Origin: Lewinellaceae bacterium
GTDB lineage: Bacteria > Bacteroidota > Bacteroidia > Chitinophagales > Saprospiraceae
NCBI GenBank assembly: GCA_020636255.1
Contig: JACJYE010000012.1
Coordinates: 186,001-250,000, forward strand
Length of the DNA: 64,000 bases
Reading direction: 5' to 3'
Numbering within the stretch: the first letter of the stretch is position 1; each line of letters begins with the position of its first letter. The notes beneath the pieces are model-generated. The model had not been told where the DNA came from, searched no databases, and worked only from the letters and a program-made list of their open reading frames with translations. Below are positions 42,122-51,130 of this stretch, one piece after another. The position numbers and the translations under genes are program-made.

Positions 42122-42616
42122 TCAGCCACTGCGGCGAAGGCGCTGTGCTGCCGGGTAGGCCCAGATGCCGCGATGAAACTGCCAGTCTTTTTTCTCATCC
42201 TTCATCACCTGGACGAGCAGGGCGTACAAGCGGCGTTTCAGCTGCCCCAGGCGCTTGCGGAAGCTATCGATCTTCCGGTAGATGCGCCTGTGTTCGGTAT
42301 TGTTCTTAAGCTCCCTGTCGTGGGTGTTGGGGTTGGCCAGGTTGGCCAGGTGCCGGTGAAAAGAGCGTACCCACCCTTCGATCTCGCGTATCTCCGGCTT
42401 GATGGAAACCATCAGGCCGTTAAACATCTCCCGCATTTCCACAGCCTGGGCATTGCTGAGGGCATAACCCAGGAAATGCCGCATTGATTTTTCCAAAAAG
42501 CGCACTTCGCACTTCCAGTAACCTACCAGAGAGAGCCATTCCTGGCAGTCTCTGTGCAACTGTTCGAAGGTAAGGGGCCAAATGCTTTTGTTTACATGGG
42601 CAATAGTTGCATTCAT
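42122..42616 (-). CDS. Hypothetical helical protein
   Basis: The 164-residue protein was not recognised. It is cytoplasmic and strongly helical, with many Arg/Lys residues in the second half (RIYRKIDSFRKRLGQLKRRLYALLVQVMKDEKKDW). A segment rich in Trp and Phe at the start (SIWPLTFEQLHRDCQEWLSLVGYW) may form a hydrophobic core. The gene stands alone. Real coding is inferred from length and residue composition. Confidence 0.6.
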   Translation of the reverse strand: MNATIAHVNKSIWPLTFEQLHRDCQEWLSLVGYWKCEVRFLEKSMRHFLGYALSNAQAVEMREMFNGLMVSIKPEIREIEGWVRSFHRHLANLANPNTHDRELKNNTEHRRIYRKIDSFRKRLGQLKRRLYALLVQVMKDEKKDWQFHRGIWAYPAAQRLRRSG

Positions 42617-43007
42617 AGCTCAGGATTCTTAGTTTTTACGATCCGATGCAAAAGCAGTTGTTCCAATCCGGTATATTGTTCGCACTGGTAATTTGGGGGC
42701 AAAAAACCTGGTTGAAGAACCTGCCAGCAGAAAAACTGCCGGCTGAAGGAAGCGTTTTGGCGCCGGAAAAGGCCGGGCATAAAAAAAGGCGGCGGAGCGC
42801 CTTTGCGTTACTCAATATAAGAGTATATCACAAAAAAGAAAATACTACACCTGTTTTTTTTGCCAGATATCAATTTATATTGCTGAATATCAGTTTATTA
42901 CAATAAATTCTAGTGCTATTTCCCTCTCCAGTTGCGAAACAAAAGGCGGCAGGCCGGTAAATGTGGCGCTAATGCATTAATTTTATGAGAGAGCTGACCC
43001 AATAGCC
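42617..43007. other. Intergenic stretch with an orphan terminator
   Basis: About 390 bp with no convincing gene. A stem AAAGGCG/CGCCTTT (42785-42804) is followed on the minus strand by seven T, so it is a terminator for minus-strand transcription, but no gene upstream on that strand ends there. An AT-rich 100-bp stretch (42815-42915) lies between it and the LRR gene. A small RNA on the minus strand is possible but not shown. Confidence 0.4.
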
Positions 43008-44186
43008 ATGGCCTTATCCAAAAATGCCTGTACGAACATCCTCCGCTTGCTCGCCAGCGACAACGAGCGCAACGCTTCGCTGGCGCTACAGCTGCTCGAC
43101 AGCCAGCAGGCAAGGCCTGGTTTCCTGCTCACGCTCGGCGCTCACCTGCTCACCGCCGATGTGCCCGCACGTGATTATGTTCAAAATTGCCTGAAAGCCC
43201 TCGCCCATGCCGACAGGAGCAGCAGCCGGTACCCACCCAGGCCGCTGCAACTTATCCTGGAATATGGGAAAGCGAATGGCCCGGCGGAAGCGGATACAAC
43301 GAAGGCCATTGAAGCATTACACCAGCTGTTCGGCATCGACCCTTTATTGCTGGCCCTTCACACCTACCATGAAAAGGGTATTTGTGGCAGCCTCATCCTC
43401 CGGAAAGGAAGCAGCGCTGACATCGCCCGCCTGCTGGAAAGCCGCATCTACCAGGGCCCGCAAGGTAAAACGATGGCCCTGCAAGCCCTGGGCATGGGCC
43501 TGTTGCCCGAAGGGCTGGCCGATTTTAAGGATGTAGCGGCATTGGTGCTTTCCGGCAACCAACTGAGCAGCCTGCCTTCCATGCTGCTGAAATTCCGCCA
43601 TTTGCGGCACCTCGATGTCCGCTATAACGCCCTGGGCGCCCTGCCCACCCATCTGTTGAAGCTACCCCGGCTGGAATGCCTGGATGCCCGGCGCAACAAT
43701 TTCCGCATGCCCTGGTTGGAATACCTCGCTCACCCGGAAAAAAAACGGTTCCTGGTTGGGCTGGACAATACGTCCGGTTTCGCCCTCCATGAATTACATG
43801 CCTACGACATCGGCCTTATCCTGAACAACCTGTCTTATCGCTCCGACAAAGGGCTGGTACTAGGCCTGGCAGGCCAGGGGCTGCGCGAGGTGCCCGAGGT
43901 GCTATTCCAATGGCGCGGGCTCCGGGTGCTCGACCTGCGCGACAATCCCGTTTCTATACTGCCGGCCTGGCTGTTGCGCATGCCGCAGCTAAGGGCTATT
44001 TACTGCGACTATGGCACCGAATACAACCCAGCCTTCAGGCACCAGCACCTGGAAGTGCTACGAGATAGCCTGGCGCCGCTGCCACCGCCTGCAGGGTGGG
44101 TGGAGCGAAAGGCCGCTACCGGCCAAAATGCGATCGCACTGCCTTACGAACTGGAACTACCCGGCAGAGAAACGGAGAATATATAA
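43008..44186 (+). CDS. Leucine-rich repeat protein with N-terminal helical domain
   Basis: The 392-residue protein has a helical N-terminal domain (residues 5-70, NILRLLASDNERNASLALQLLDSQQ) that resembles the C-terminal domain of the LRR protein at 51127. A helical linker follows, then LRR units from residue about 180: VAALVLSGNQLSSLPSMLLKF, LRHLDVRYNALGALPTHLLKL, LECLDARRNNFRMP and, after a break, LREVPEVLFQWRGLRVLDLRDNPVSILPAWLL. LRRs usually bind proteins. There is no signal peptide, so it is cytoplasmic. Function unknown. It stands 94 bp ahead of the next small gene. Confidence 0.8.
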   Translation: MALSKNACTNILRLLASDNERNASLALQLLDSQQARPGFLLTLGAHLLTADVPARDYVQNCLKALAHADRSSSRYPPRPLQLILEYGKANGPAEADTTKAIEALHQLFGIDPLLLALHTYHEKGICGSLILRKGSSADIARLLESRIYQGPQGKTMALQALGMGLLPEGLADFKDVAALVLSGNQLSSLPSMLLKFRHLRHLDVRYNALGALPTHLLKLPRLECLDARRNNFRMPWLEYLAHPEKKRFLVGLDNTSGFALHELHAYDIGLILNNLSYRSDKGLVLGLAGQGLREVPEVLFQWRGLRVLDLRDNPVSILPAWLLRMPQLRAIYCDYGTEYNPAFRHQHLEVLRDSLAPLPPPAGWVERKAATGQNAIALPYELELPGRETENI

Positions 44187-44280
44187 ATATTGAGCACTTT
44201 TTCGCATTTTCGCATGACGAGCCCGCTAGTAAGCATGTAAAGAGGGTGTGTGCTATTATCTCATTTGTATACGACATGAC

Positions 44281-44616
44281 ATGACAAACGATACGCTAGC
44301 CAATACAACCGAGCTGATCATCCGCGACTTTGAGTTACAGCCGCTGGACAGGCCTTTATCGGAGGAGGAGCTCCTCCAGCTGCTGGCCGACCACATTGCT
44401 GATATGATCGAACACAGGCTGGAATTCCTGCTCAGCATGATGTACCGGCTGGACATCGACGAAGAGAAGGTTAGCTATGCCCTTTCGCCCTATTCTCCAG
44501 AGCCTGCCAATATAGGCCTGGCCCGGCTGGTACTGGAGCGGCAGAAGCAGCGCGCATTCACCAAGCAATACTACAAACAAGAAGGCCTGGATGGCCTTGA
44601 CGGCCTGGAGCTCTAA
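44281..44616 (+). CDS. Small hypothetical protein
   Basis: The 111-residue protein (from the ATG at 44281) has a helical, acidic start (TTELIIRDFELQPLDRPLSEEELLQLLADHIADMIEHRLEFLLSMMYRLDIDEEKV) and a basic C-terminus (LARLVLERQKQRAFTKQYYKQEG). It looks like a real compact protein but no family was recognised. The stop is followed directly by a degenerate repeat copy at 44617. A frame beginning 33 bp earlier is less likely. Confidence 0.6.
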   Translation: MTNDTLANTTELIIRDFELQPLDRPLSEEELLQLLADHIADMIEHRLEFLLSMMYRLDIDEEKVSYALSPYSPEPANIGLARLVLERQKQRAFTKQYYKQEGLDGLDGLEL

Positions 44617-44660
44617 CAGCTTGTTCGGAGGCTACCCTTTGGGCTAAAACAAGCGCTAAG
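44616..44660. repeat. Degenerate copy of the AGCTTGTTTGGAGGCC repeat
   Basis: CAGCTTGTTCGGAGGCTACC followed by CTTTGGGCTAAAAC, matching the left half of the copy at 16394. It separates the convergent hypothetical and HhH genes and overlaps the 3' end of the latter. Confidence 0.65.
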
Positions 44661-46014
44661 GTTCTACCTCCCTTCCACCCTTCAACTCGTCCTGATATTC
44701 CTTCAGGAGGTTCCATTCGCCATTGGTGGCCAGCCTTGCCTGAGCGGGCCAGGTGCCGGGGTCGTGCATTCTGAAGCTGGCGCCGGCAGCATCGAGTATC
44801 TCGTTGAGCTGGGCGGCATCGGTATCGGCGAGGTCCGACCAGGTATTGATCCCGGCGGTTTTGAGCAGTTCTTCGATCTTAGGCCCGATGCCTTCGATAA
44901 CCTTGAGGTCCTCCGGGTCATCGGACAGGGCGCCGGAGGGGTTCCTACGGAAGGCTTCCGGGTTCTGCAGCTTTTCCATGGCGAGGTGCGCCGCTTGCTC
45001 CACCCATTTGTCGCGTTCGATACGCCCTTCGAAATACTGGATAGCTATGGTTACCTGCCGGATGCGCTCGGAGTCCCAGGAGGCGATCTCGTCATAGGTG
45101 TAGACTCCGATCTCATTGAGTTTCTTTTCCAGGAAAGGGCCGATGCCATCGATGCGGGACAGGTCGTCCTGTGCCGGCGCTTCATCGGGCAGGATGATCT
45201 TATCGGCAAGGATCTGTTTATCGGCGCCGAAAACGATCTCCGGTTCTTTGTCGACGAGGCTGGCGTCGGGGAGTTCGGGGTTAGGATGCAGGGCCGATAT
45301 TTCCAGGGGTGCGCCGGCATCCTGGGCGGAACTGATGCTGTGTTCCGCTAAAAAGGTGCTCTCCTGTATCTTCCTCATCTCTTCGCGCAGCTCCTTATTT
45401 TCGTCATCCAGGCGTTCCAGCCGGCTCTCCAGGGCCTCCAGCCGGTGGCGGGTAGCGTTGTAGGCGCTCTGCATCTGCGCCAGGTCGTTGAGCGATGCCC
45501 CTTCCTGTTCCAGGGAGTCCGACAGTTCTGCATTTTGAGACTGTGCGGCGACGAGCTGATCGTTGAGGGCCGTTAGGTGTTCTTTGAGGCTTTCCGCCTG
45601 TTTATCGCGTTCGGCGAGCTGGCTTTTCAGGCTTTCGACGGCAGCGGCATCAGAAGGAGCGCTGCTCTTTTCCAGTTCATCGACCTTGCGGTTGAGCTGA
45701 AAGATCTCGCGGTGCAGGGCGCCTTTTTCGTCCTCAATCCTTTCGGCCCGGGCTTCGGCTTCCTGAATGGCAAAACCGGCTTTTTTCAGGTCGGCTTCCT
45801 TCAGCGCGAGTTGTTCCTGCAGCGCCTCCAGTTCCACCTGTACTTCTGCCAGGTTTTTCTCTTTCTCCTTCAACTCGCGTCGGAGGGCGGCCACACGGCG
45901 GCTACGTAGCAGATAGCCGACCAGCAGCCCGAAGAGGAAGGCGATGAGCATAATAAAAAGGATAGCATAACTGTCCTGGGTATTGAACTGGTCGAAGAGT
46001 TTGCTGAAGTCCAT
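44656..46014 (-). CDS. Membrane-anchored coiled-coil protein with two helix-hairpin-helix domains
   Basis: The 452-residue protein has one membrane helix (about residues 18-36, LFIMLIAFLFGLLVGYLL) and a long coiled coil (40-230, heptad-rich with Glu, Leu and Ala). Two tandem helix-hairpin-helix modules of the DUF4332/L21-like type follow: SRIDGIGPFLEKKLNEIGVYTYDEIASW and KVIEGIGPKIEELLKTAGINTWSDLAD. HhH modules often bind DNA or act as packing domains; here the protein is at the membrane, so a protein-contact role is possible. It lies 22 bp after the OmpA-family gene on the same strand, and the two likely share a message. Confidence 0.83.
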   Translation of the reverse strand: MDFSKLFDQFNTQDSYAILFIMLIAFLFGLLVGYLLRSRRVAALRRELKEKEKNLAEVQVELEALQEQLALKEADLKKAGFAIQEAEARAERIEDEKGALHREIFQLNRKVDELEKSSAPSDAAAVESLKSQLAERDKQAESLKEHLTALNDQLVAAQSQNAELSDSLEQEGASLNDLAQMQSAYNATRHRLEALESRLERLDDENKELREEMRKIQESTFLAEHSISSAQDAGAPLEISALHPNPELPDASLVDKEPEIVFGADKQILADKIILPDEAPAQDDLSRIDGIGPFLEKKLNEIGVYTYDEIASWDSERIRQVTIAIQYFEGRIERDKWVEQAAHLAMEKLQNPEAFRRNPSGALSDDPEDLKVIEGIGPKIEELLKTAGINTWSDLADTDAAQLNEILDAAGASFRMHDPGTWPAQARLATNGEWNLLKEYQDELKGGREVEP

Positions 46015-46036
46015 AATTGGTATGCTAGGGTGTGTG

Positions 46037-46984
46037 TTAATTCAAATCACTGGCATCTTCCAGAATACGTTCCTCCTGGGGTTCGCCCTCATCGGCCTTA
46101 TTATCCAGGATGAAATTGACGCGGCGGTTTTTCTGCCGCCCTTCCGGGTTATCAGAGCCGTCGGGGTTGGTGTTGGGGGCCACCGGCCGCTTTTTGCCCA
46201 TCGATTCAACCATAATATCTGCCGTAACCCCAAGGGAGTCAATGAAATACTTTCTGGCGTTCTTTGCGCGGCGAAGCCCCAGGCCCAGGTTGTAGGCGTC
46301 GGACCCGATGCTGTCGGTATGGCCTACGATCGTGAGGGTAGCCGCCTGGTTGAGGCCCAGGTAGGTTTTCACAGAATCGGCGTACAGCTTCAACGGGGCG
46401 CCCGGCCTGAAGACGTCAGAATTGTATTCGAAATTGGCGTCGGAGAAGGTCATGTTCCGGAAGGTGAAAACGACTTTTTCGAAGCCCTGCGGCACGGCAC
46501 TGGGGTCGTACAGGTTGAACAGCAGGGGTTCCCGCAATTGGGGGTCCTGGCTCAGGCCGTGGTCGAGGGAAAAGCGGGACTGAGGGATGCCCCGTTTCAT
46601 CAAAAGCTTACGGGCCTGGTCGGCGCGAGCGAGGCCCAGGTTTTCGAAGTAACCGGGGGCTATTCCTGCTTCGCTCGCCCGGTAAAAGCCCGTGATGGTC
46701 AGGTTCCTGTCAGGCCGGCTCCTAAGGATGGCGGCCAGGGTATCGAGGAAAGCCTGGTTGTTGGCATTCAGGCGCGGGGCGATGCCGGCGGAGTCGAAAG
46801 CGAACTGGTCGTACCCCTGTAGCAATACGGAGTCTCCTTCTGTCAGCTTCAGGTTTTTGAGCCTGATGTCTTCAATGGCCTGCTCTTCGCTACAAAGGTG
46901 CCGGACCTCACAAACAAAATACCAGCGCGCGAACACCATGTATACGCAAAAAAGAAGGAAGACCAGAAAGGCAGCTATCCTCAT
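46037..46984 (-). CDS. OmpA family protein
   Basis: The 315-residue protein has a single N-terminal hydrophobic segment (MRIAAFLVFLLFCVYMVFARWYFVC) acting as membrane anchor or signal. Two OmpA-like domains follow: a diverged first one at about 75-140 (LAAILRSRPDRNLTITGFY) and a canonical C-terminal one at about 190-300, with GHTDSIGSDAYNLGLGLRRAKNARKYF and NRRVNFIL. The C-terminal domain binds peptidoglycan. It is the first gene of a two-gene unit with the HhH coiled-coil protein and may tether that assembly to the wall. Confidence 0.87.
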   Translation of the reverse strand: MRIAAFLVFLLFCVYMVFARWYFVCEVRHLCSEEQAIEDIRLKNLKLTEGDSVLLQGYDQFAFDSAGIAPRLNANNQAFLDTLAAILRSRPDRNLTITGFYRASEAGIAPGYFENLGLARADQARKLLMKRGIPQSRFSLDHGLSQDPQLREPLLFNLYDPSAVPQGFEKVVFTFRNMTFSDANFEYNSDVFRPGAPLKLYADSVKTYLGLNQAATLTIVGHTDSIGSDAYNLGLGLRRAKNARKYFIDSLGVTADIMVESMGKKRPVAPNTNPDGSDNPEGRQKNRRVNFILDNKADEGEPQEERILEDASDLN

Positions 46985-47202
46985 AAGGAAGGGGTTGTTG
47001 GTTATACGTTACTCCTGTTTTCCAGGAAGCGGGCATGAACTGCCGCACCGGGAGCTCTTTCCCAAAACCTCCTAAATGTAGGTATTATTGCCGTTTTTTC
47101 CACGTCTTGGGCAGAATTCTAACACTCAAACTCCGTATTTGCCCCATCTGAAACCAGCTTCCACGTGTTTTCTTTGTACATTTCTGATCAAAACCGACAT
47201 CC

Positions 47203-47562
47203 ATGAAAATACGGTGCCACGCCAACAGCATACGCCTGCGGGTACGAAAATCGGACCTCGAGGCCCTCAACGAGGGCGGAGCCGTGCGCGAAGAGGTCAC
47301 CTTTGCTCCCGGGCAGTCCCTGATCTTTGAATTGCGCCTTGCGGAGGTGCAGGCCCTCACCGCATCCTTCAGAGGCAACCTGGCCACCGTAAGCGTACCC
47401 ATGCAGCTTGGGCGCCAATGGATAGCCACCGATGAAGTAGGCCTCGAAGCCCACCAGGAAGCCGGCACCAGTACCCCCCTGCACCTGCTCATCGAAAAGG
47501 ACTTTCCCTGCAAGCACCAGCCTACGGAGGACAAGCAGGATACGTTTCAGGAATTGGGGTAA
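47203..47562 (+). CDS. DUF7009 family small protein
   Basis: The 119-residue protein begins MKIRCHANSIRLRVRKSDLEAL and contains LTASFRGNLATVSVPMQLGRQWIATDEVGLE and LHLLIEKDFPCKH. These blocks match a small uncharacterised Bacteroidota family listed as DUF7009. It has no signal peptide or membrane segment. It is convergent with the XRE/ImmA regulator, 65 bp apart. Function unknown. Confidence 0.75.
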   Translation: MKIRCHANSIRLRVRKSDLEALNEGGAVREEVTFAPGQSLIFELRLAEVQALTASFRGNLATVSVPMQLGRQWIATDEVGLEAHQEAGTSTPLHLLIEKDFPCKHQPTEDKQDTFQELG

Positions 47563-47627
47563 GCTTGGGAGGCCTCCCCATCGCCCGGCCTTCCTGGTTG
47601 GTTGCAGGGTGCAGGGTGCTCTCCCGG

Positions 47628-49115
47628 CTAGGCTCCGAGCCCGGCCAGCGTGGCCTGGATGTGTTTCCATTCTTCCCGCCTCAGCACGACGGTAGGTGGC
47701 GCTGCGCGCTCGGCGCAATCTGTCACGGCGCAGCGTTCGCAGGTTTTATTGACCTCGCGGTACTGTATGGCGGGGTCTTCGAAGAAAGCGATCTTGCTTC
47801 GGGCCTCTTCGTTGGCCAGCAGGCCTATGGTCACGCTCACGTTGCGGTTGGGCGTCGGGTAGGCCGGCCGGGCAATAGTCAGGCAGAGGTATTCGTCTTC
47901 GGTGCCGATGTAGTGGGAACGTTGTGCGCGCACGATAGTGTCGACGAACTTACCTTCCTGCTGGAGCTGGTGCAGGTCCTGGAGCAGCGAAAGAGCCACC
48001 CAGCGGCGGCAGTAGTGCTCCGACAGGGCGTTGCCGTGCGGGTGGTGCCGGCGGCTGAGGTGCAGCTCTTTATCTATTTCAAAAGTATCGGTTGCAGGAT
48101 CGTGCAGAAAGCGCAGGAAAAACAGCTTGTCCATCCCGAAAAAGCGCGGCAGGATATTGGTCAGGCGGTGGTAAAACATCTCTGGCGTCGCCTCATACTT
48201 TTTCATAATCCCGAGAAAAGCCTCCCCGTCCCAGCGCTCTTTTTCAAAAAAGGCCTGCAACGCTTCGGTGATCGTATGGCGCGGTATATGCAGCGCGACG
48301 GAGAAGTAGACGGCTTTGGAGTGGTTGAGCACTTCCTCAAAATTGCGCCCCCGCAGGAGGGAGGAAGTGTTGGCGCGCTCCCGCAGCCCCAGGTGCTGAA
48401 AGCCCAGCTCTTTGCCGAACTGGAAGCTGCGCTGTATATGGGAAAGCTTGCTGTTGAGCAACAGTTTTTTCTCGGCGGGCACATAGACCGAGCGCAGTTT
48501 ACCCAGGTCGGGAAAAGGTTTTAGCCCGTCTTCCACAACCTCGTAGCCGTAACGAGCCTCCAGCACCTGCTTCAGCGCATCCGCAGAGACGGGCCGGGTA
48601 TCGGGCAGGTTGGCGGAGCGGGCAAAATCAACGGCGGCCTCTTCCAGCTCCTCGAAATAATTGTTGTGCAGTTCCAGGTAGGATCGCAGGGCGCCAAAGT
48701 AGAAATTCTCTTCTTTGAGGGCGTAGTTACGCGACAGTTCCAGCAAAGTGGAAATAAATGCCCCGACCCGTACCGGCGCGTTGGCAATGATCTCCACCAC
48801 CTTCGACAGCTCGATCCCGAACAGGTCGAGCGGCAGCTCGTTCAGGAAATTGGACTGCAACAGCTCCCCTACCGGGGCCATGCTCTTGCTGAGGCCCAGC
48901 GATACGAGCTCCTCCCGAGTGGTGCCCAGGGCGGCAGCCAGGGAGGGTATCTTGTCCTCTTTGGGATATTTTTTTCCCTTCTCGATCTCGTTGAGATAAG
49001 AGACCGATAGCTGGGATTCCTTTGAGAGTTCGACAAAAGATAACCCCTGTGCCTGGCGTAATTGTTTTACCTTCAGGCCGAAAAGGATACGTTCGTGTTG
49101 TGGCTTGGCGCTCAT
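47628..49115 (-). CDS. XRE-ImmA (ScfR/RamB-like) transcriptional regulator
   Basis: The 495-residue protein has an N-terminal XRE helix-turn-helix (GLKVKQLRQAQGLSFVELSKESQLSVSYLNEIEKGKKYPKED), a long ImmA/IrrE-like middle, and the C-terminal Cys motif domain (CERCAVTDC, about residue 465) of short-chain fatty acyl-CoA regulators such as RamB. These control acetate/glyoxylate metabolism in actinobacteria; the target here is unknown. The usual HExxH protease site is not kept (FQFGKELGF in the corresponding place), so proteolysis is doubtful. An autoregulatory palindrome lies upstream at 49124-49145. It is divergent from the MutS-like gene. Confidence 0.87.
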   Translation of the reverse strand: MSAKPQHERILFGLKVKQLRQAQGLSFVELSKESQLSVSYLNEIEKGKKYPKEDKIPSLAAALGTTREELVSLGLSKSMAPVGELLQSNFLNELPLDLFGIELSKVVEIIANAPVRVGAFISTLLELSRNYALKEENFYFGALRSYLELHNNYFEELEEAAVDFARSANLPDTRPVSADALKQVLEARYGYEVVEDGLKPFPDLGKLRSVYVPAEKKLLLNSKLSHIQRSFQFGKELGFQHLGLRERANTSSLLRGRNFEEVLNHSKAVYFSVALHIPRHTITEALQAFFEKERWDGEAFLGIMKKYEATPEMFYHRLTNILPRFFGMDKLFFLRFLHDPATDTFEIDKELHLSRRHHPHGNALSEHYCRRWVALSLLQDLHQLQQEGKFVDTIVRAQRSHYIGTEDEYLCLTIARPAYPTPNRNVSVTIGLLANEEARSKIAFFEDPAIQYREVNKTCERCAVTDCAERAAPPTVVLRREEWKHIQATLAGLGA

Positions 49116-49123
49116 TGGGCGAA

Positions 49124-49145
49124 ATTTAGCGAATTTTCGCGAAAT
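49124..49145. promoter_or_regulatory. Near-perfect 22-bp palindrome upstream of the XRE-ImmA gene
   Basis: Arms ATTTAGCGAA and TTCGCGAAAT around a TT centre differ by one base. It sits 9-30 bp upstream of the start codon. Position and symmetry fit an operator of the regulator itself. Confidence 0.55.
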
Positions 49146-49208
49146 GTCCAGGCTTAATTATGCCGTCCCATAAATGAGCTTACTCCGAAAAGAGCTGTAC
49201 ACGTAGGC

Positions 49209-49250
49209 CCACGGAGAAATTTGGAGGCCAGCCTTTGAGAGCTTGTTTGG
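49209..49250. repeat. Truncated copy of the AGCTTGTTTGGAGGCC repeat
   Basis: TTTGGAGGCCAGCCTTTGAG (49211-49230) is identical over 20 nt to the reverse complement of the right end of the 167-bp element. AGCTTGTTTGGAG follows at 49231 as a direct partial repeat. Confidence 0.65.
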
Positions 49251-49315
49251 AGCTGCAAAACCAAGCCAAAATTCCACCGAACTTACTAACTTCCGCCTTC
49301 ATATTCGCCCGTAAG

Positions 49316-51130
49316 ATGAAAGAACAATACCTCCAGCGCGCCGAAGCTTTCGAATCGGCCGCAGACGTGCTCAAAAAGAAATACAACCGATATTCGCTGG
49401 TGCGCCTGTTGTTTTTCGTTGCAGCGGCCGGCACTGCCATTTATCTGTGGGCGGCCGTGCACGCGCTGGCCGGCGCTCTATTCATCCTGGCATTTCTGTA
49501 TACATTCTACCGTTTCATCCTGTGGCACCAGGCCATCCAGGAAGACGAGCGGCATCAGCGCCGCCTTGCCCAGGTAAACCATTGGGAAGCGGCCTGCATC
49601 GACGGTGATTTCTCGGCCTTCGAGGCCGGCGAAGCGTTCATCGATGCCCACCACCCGAATTCTCTGGACCTCGACCTGTTCGGCCCCTGGTCATTTTTCC
49701 AATATACCAACCGCGCAGGCACAGCCCTGGGGCGCCAGCAGCTGGCTGCCTATCTGCTGAGGCCGGCGGCGCCGGCCAGCATCCTGGAACGCCAGCAAGC
49801 GGTAGCTGAGCTGTCGAAAATACTGGACTGGCGCCAGCACTTCCAGGCTTACGGCCTGGATGCCGACGACAGCCCGCAGCACCTTGAGCTCCTGAAGCAA
49901 TGGCTATCCAGCCCTCCCTTCCTGCTCCACAACCGGTGGATGGTATTGGCTATCCACCTGTCGCCGCTCTGGACATTAGCAGCGCTTGCCCTTTGGGCCT
50001 ATTTCCTGCCCTGGTACTGGGCCATTCTGTTTTTCCTACCCCCTGCCTGGTTGTTGAAACGCACCAAAGAGCAGGTCGACAAAGCCCATCTGCAAACGGC
50101 GGCGGCTGAGCAGACGCTTGCCCATTACGCGAAGCTGATCCGGCATATTGAAGGCCAGGCCTTTCAAAGCCCGCTGTTACAGCAACTTCATGCAGCGTTC
50201 GGGCAGGGCGCTATGCGGGCATCCCGGCCCATCGCACGGCTGTCTTACATCATCAGCCAGTTGAATACCCGGTACAATTTTTTTGCCATTTTCCTCAACC
50301 TGGGTGGCCTGTGGGACCTGCAATGGGCCTACCGGCTGGAGCAGTGGAAAGAAAAAATGGCGAGCCGCCTGCCTGCCTGGTTCGAGGCGATGGCCGGCTT
50401 TGAGGCCCTCAGCAGTTTTGCCAACCTGTACCACAACAACCCGGATTGGGCCTTCCCCACCCTGCACGACGAGCCGGCCGTAGTGGCGCGTGAAGTGGGC
50501 CATCCGCTCATCGCCCGTGAAAAGCGGGTGTGCAACGATATTTCTATTCCCACCGATGGGCATATCAAGCTGATCACCGGCTCCAATATGGCCGGGAAGA
50601 GCACCTTCCTGCGCACGGTGGGCCTCAACCTGGCCATGGCCATGTCGGGCGCGCCGGCCTGTGCCCGGCAGCTCGCCCTGCCGCCGCTGATGGTATACAC
50701 CAGCATGCGCACCCAGGATGCTCTGCACGAAAGCACCTCTTCCTTTTACGCCGAGCTGAAGCGGTTGAAGTTCATCATCGAGGCTATCGAGGCCGCCGCC
50801 GGCAAGCGCCCACCGGAGCTGCAAGCTTTTTTTCTGCTTGACGAGATCCTGAAAGGCACCAATTCCACCGACCGGCATACGGGCTCCAAAGCGCTGATCC
50901 GACAGCTGATACGCAGCCGGGGCTCTGGCCTGATCGCCACCCACGACCTCGAGCTGGGGCAGTTGGAAGCTACTGCCGGAGGCGCCATCGAAAACCTCTG
51001 CATCGAAGTAGAAATTCAGGACGGCAAGTTGTATTTTGACTATAAATTAAAAAAGGGCGTCAGCCGGAGCTTCAACGCTACCCTGCTGATGCAACAGATG
51101 GGCATCAAGATCGAAGAAGCAGCGACATGA
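49316..51130 (+). CDS. Membrane-associated MutS-like ATPase
   Basis: The 604-residue protein has a helical N-terminus with two hydrophobic pairs (LVRLLFFVAAAGTAIYLWA around 28-60 and LAIHLSPLWTLAALALWAYFLPWYWAILFFL around 210-245). The MutS core and ATPase domain V follow: Walker A GSNMAGKSTFLRT, then TSMRTQDALHESTSSFYAELKRLK, Walker B FFLLDEILKGTNSTDRHTGSKAL and ATHDLELGQL. It lacks the mismatch-binding domain of MutS, like MutS2-related and Bacteroidota MutS-like membrane proteins whose role is unknown. The ATG at 49316 is chosen because the family sequence starts there. Its stop overlaps the LRR gene start (ATGA, 51127-51130). Confidence 0.88.
   Translation: MKEQYLQRAEAFESAADVLKKKYNRYSLVRLLFFVAAAGTAIYLWAAVHALAGALFILAFLYTFYRFILWHQAIQEDERHQRRLAQVNHWEAACIDGDFSAFEAGEAFIDAHHPNSLDLDLFGPWSFFQYTNRAGTALGRQQLAAYLLRPAAPASILERQQAVAELSKILDWRQHFQAYGLDADDSPQHLELLKQWLSSPPFLLHNRWMVLAIHLSPLWTLAALALWAYFLPWYWAILFFLPPAWLLKRTKEQVDKAHLQTAAAEQTLAHYAKLIRHIEGQAFQSPLLQQLHAAFGQGAMRASRPIARLSYIISQLNTRYNFFAIFLNLGGLWDLQWAYRLEQWKEKMASRLPAWFEAMAGFEALSSFANLYHNNPDWAFPTLHDEPAVVAREVGHPLIAREKRVCNDISIPTDGHIKLITGSNMAGKSTFLRTVGLNLAMAMSGAPACARQLALPPLMVYTSMRTQDALHESTSSFYAELKRLKFIIEAIEAAAGKRPPELQAFFLLDEILKGTNSTDRHTGSKALIRQLIRSRGSGLIATHDLELGQLEATAGGAIENLCIEVEIQDGKLYFDYKLKKGVSRSFNATLLMQQMGIKIEEAAT

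Noticed and set aside
42646..42906. 86-codon plus-strand ORF
   Set aside because: Low complexity, crosses the orphan terminator, no homology pattern.
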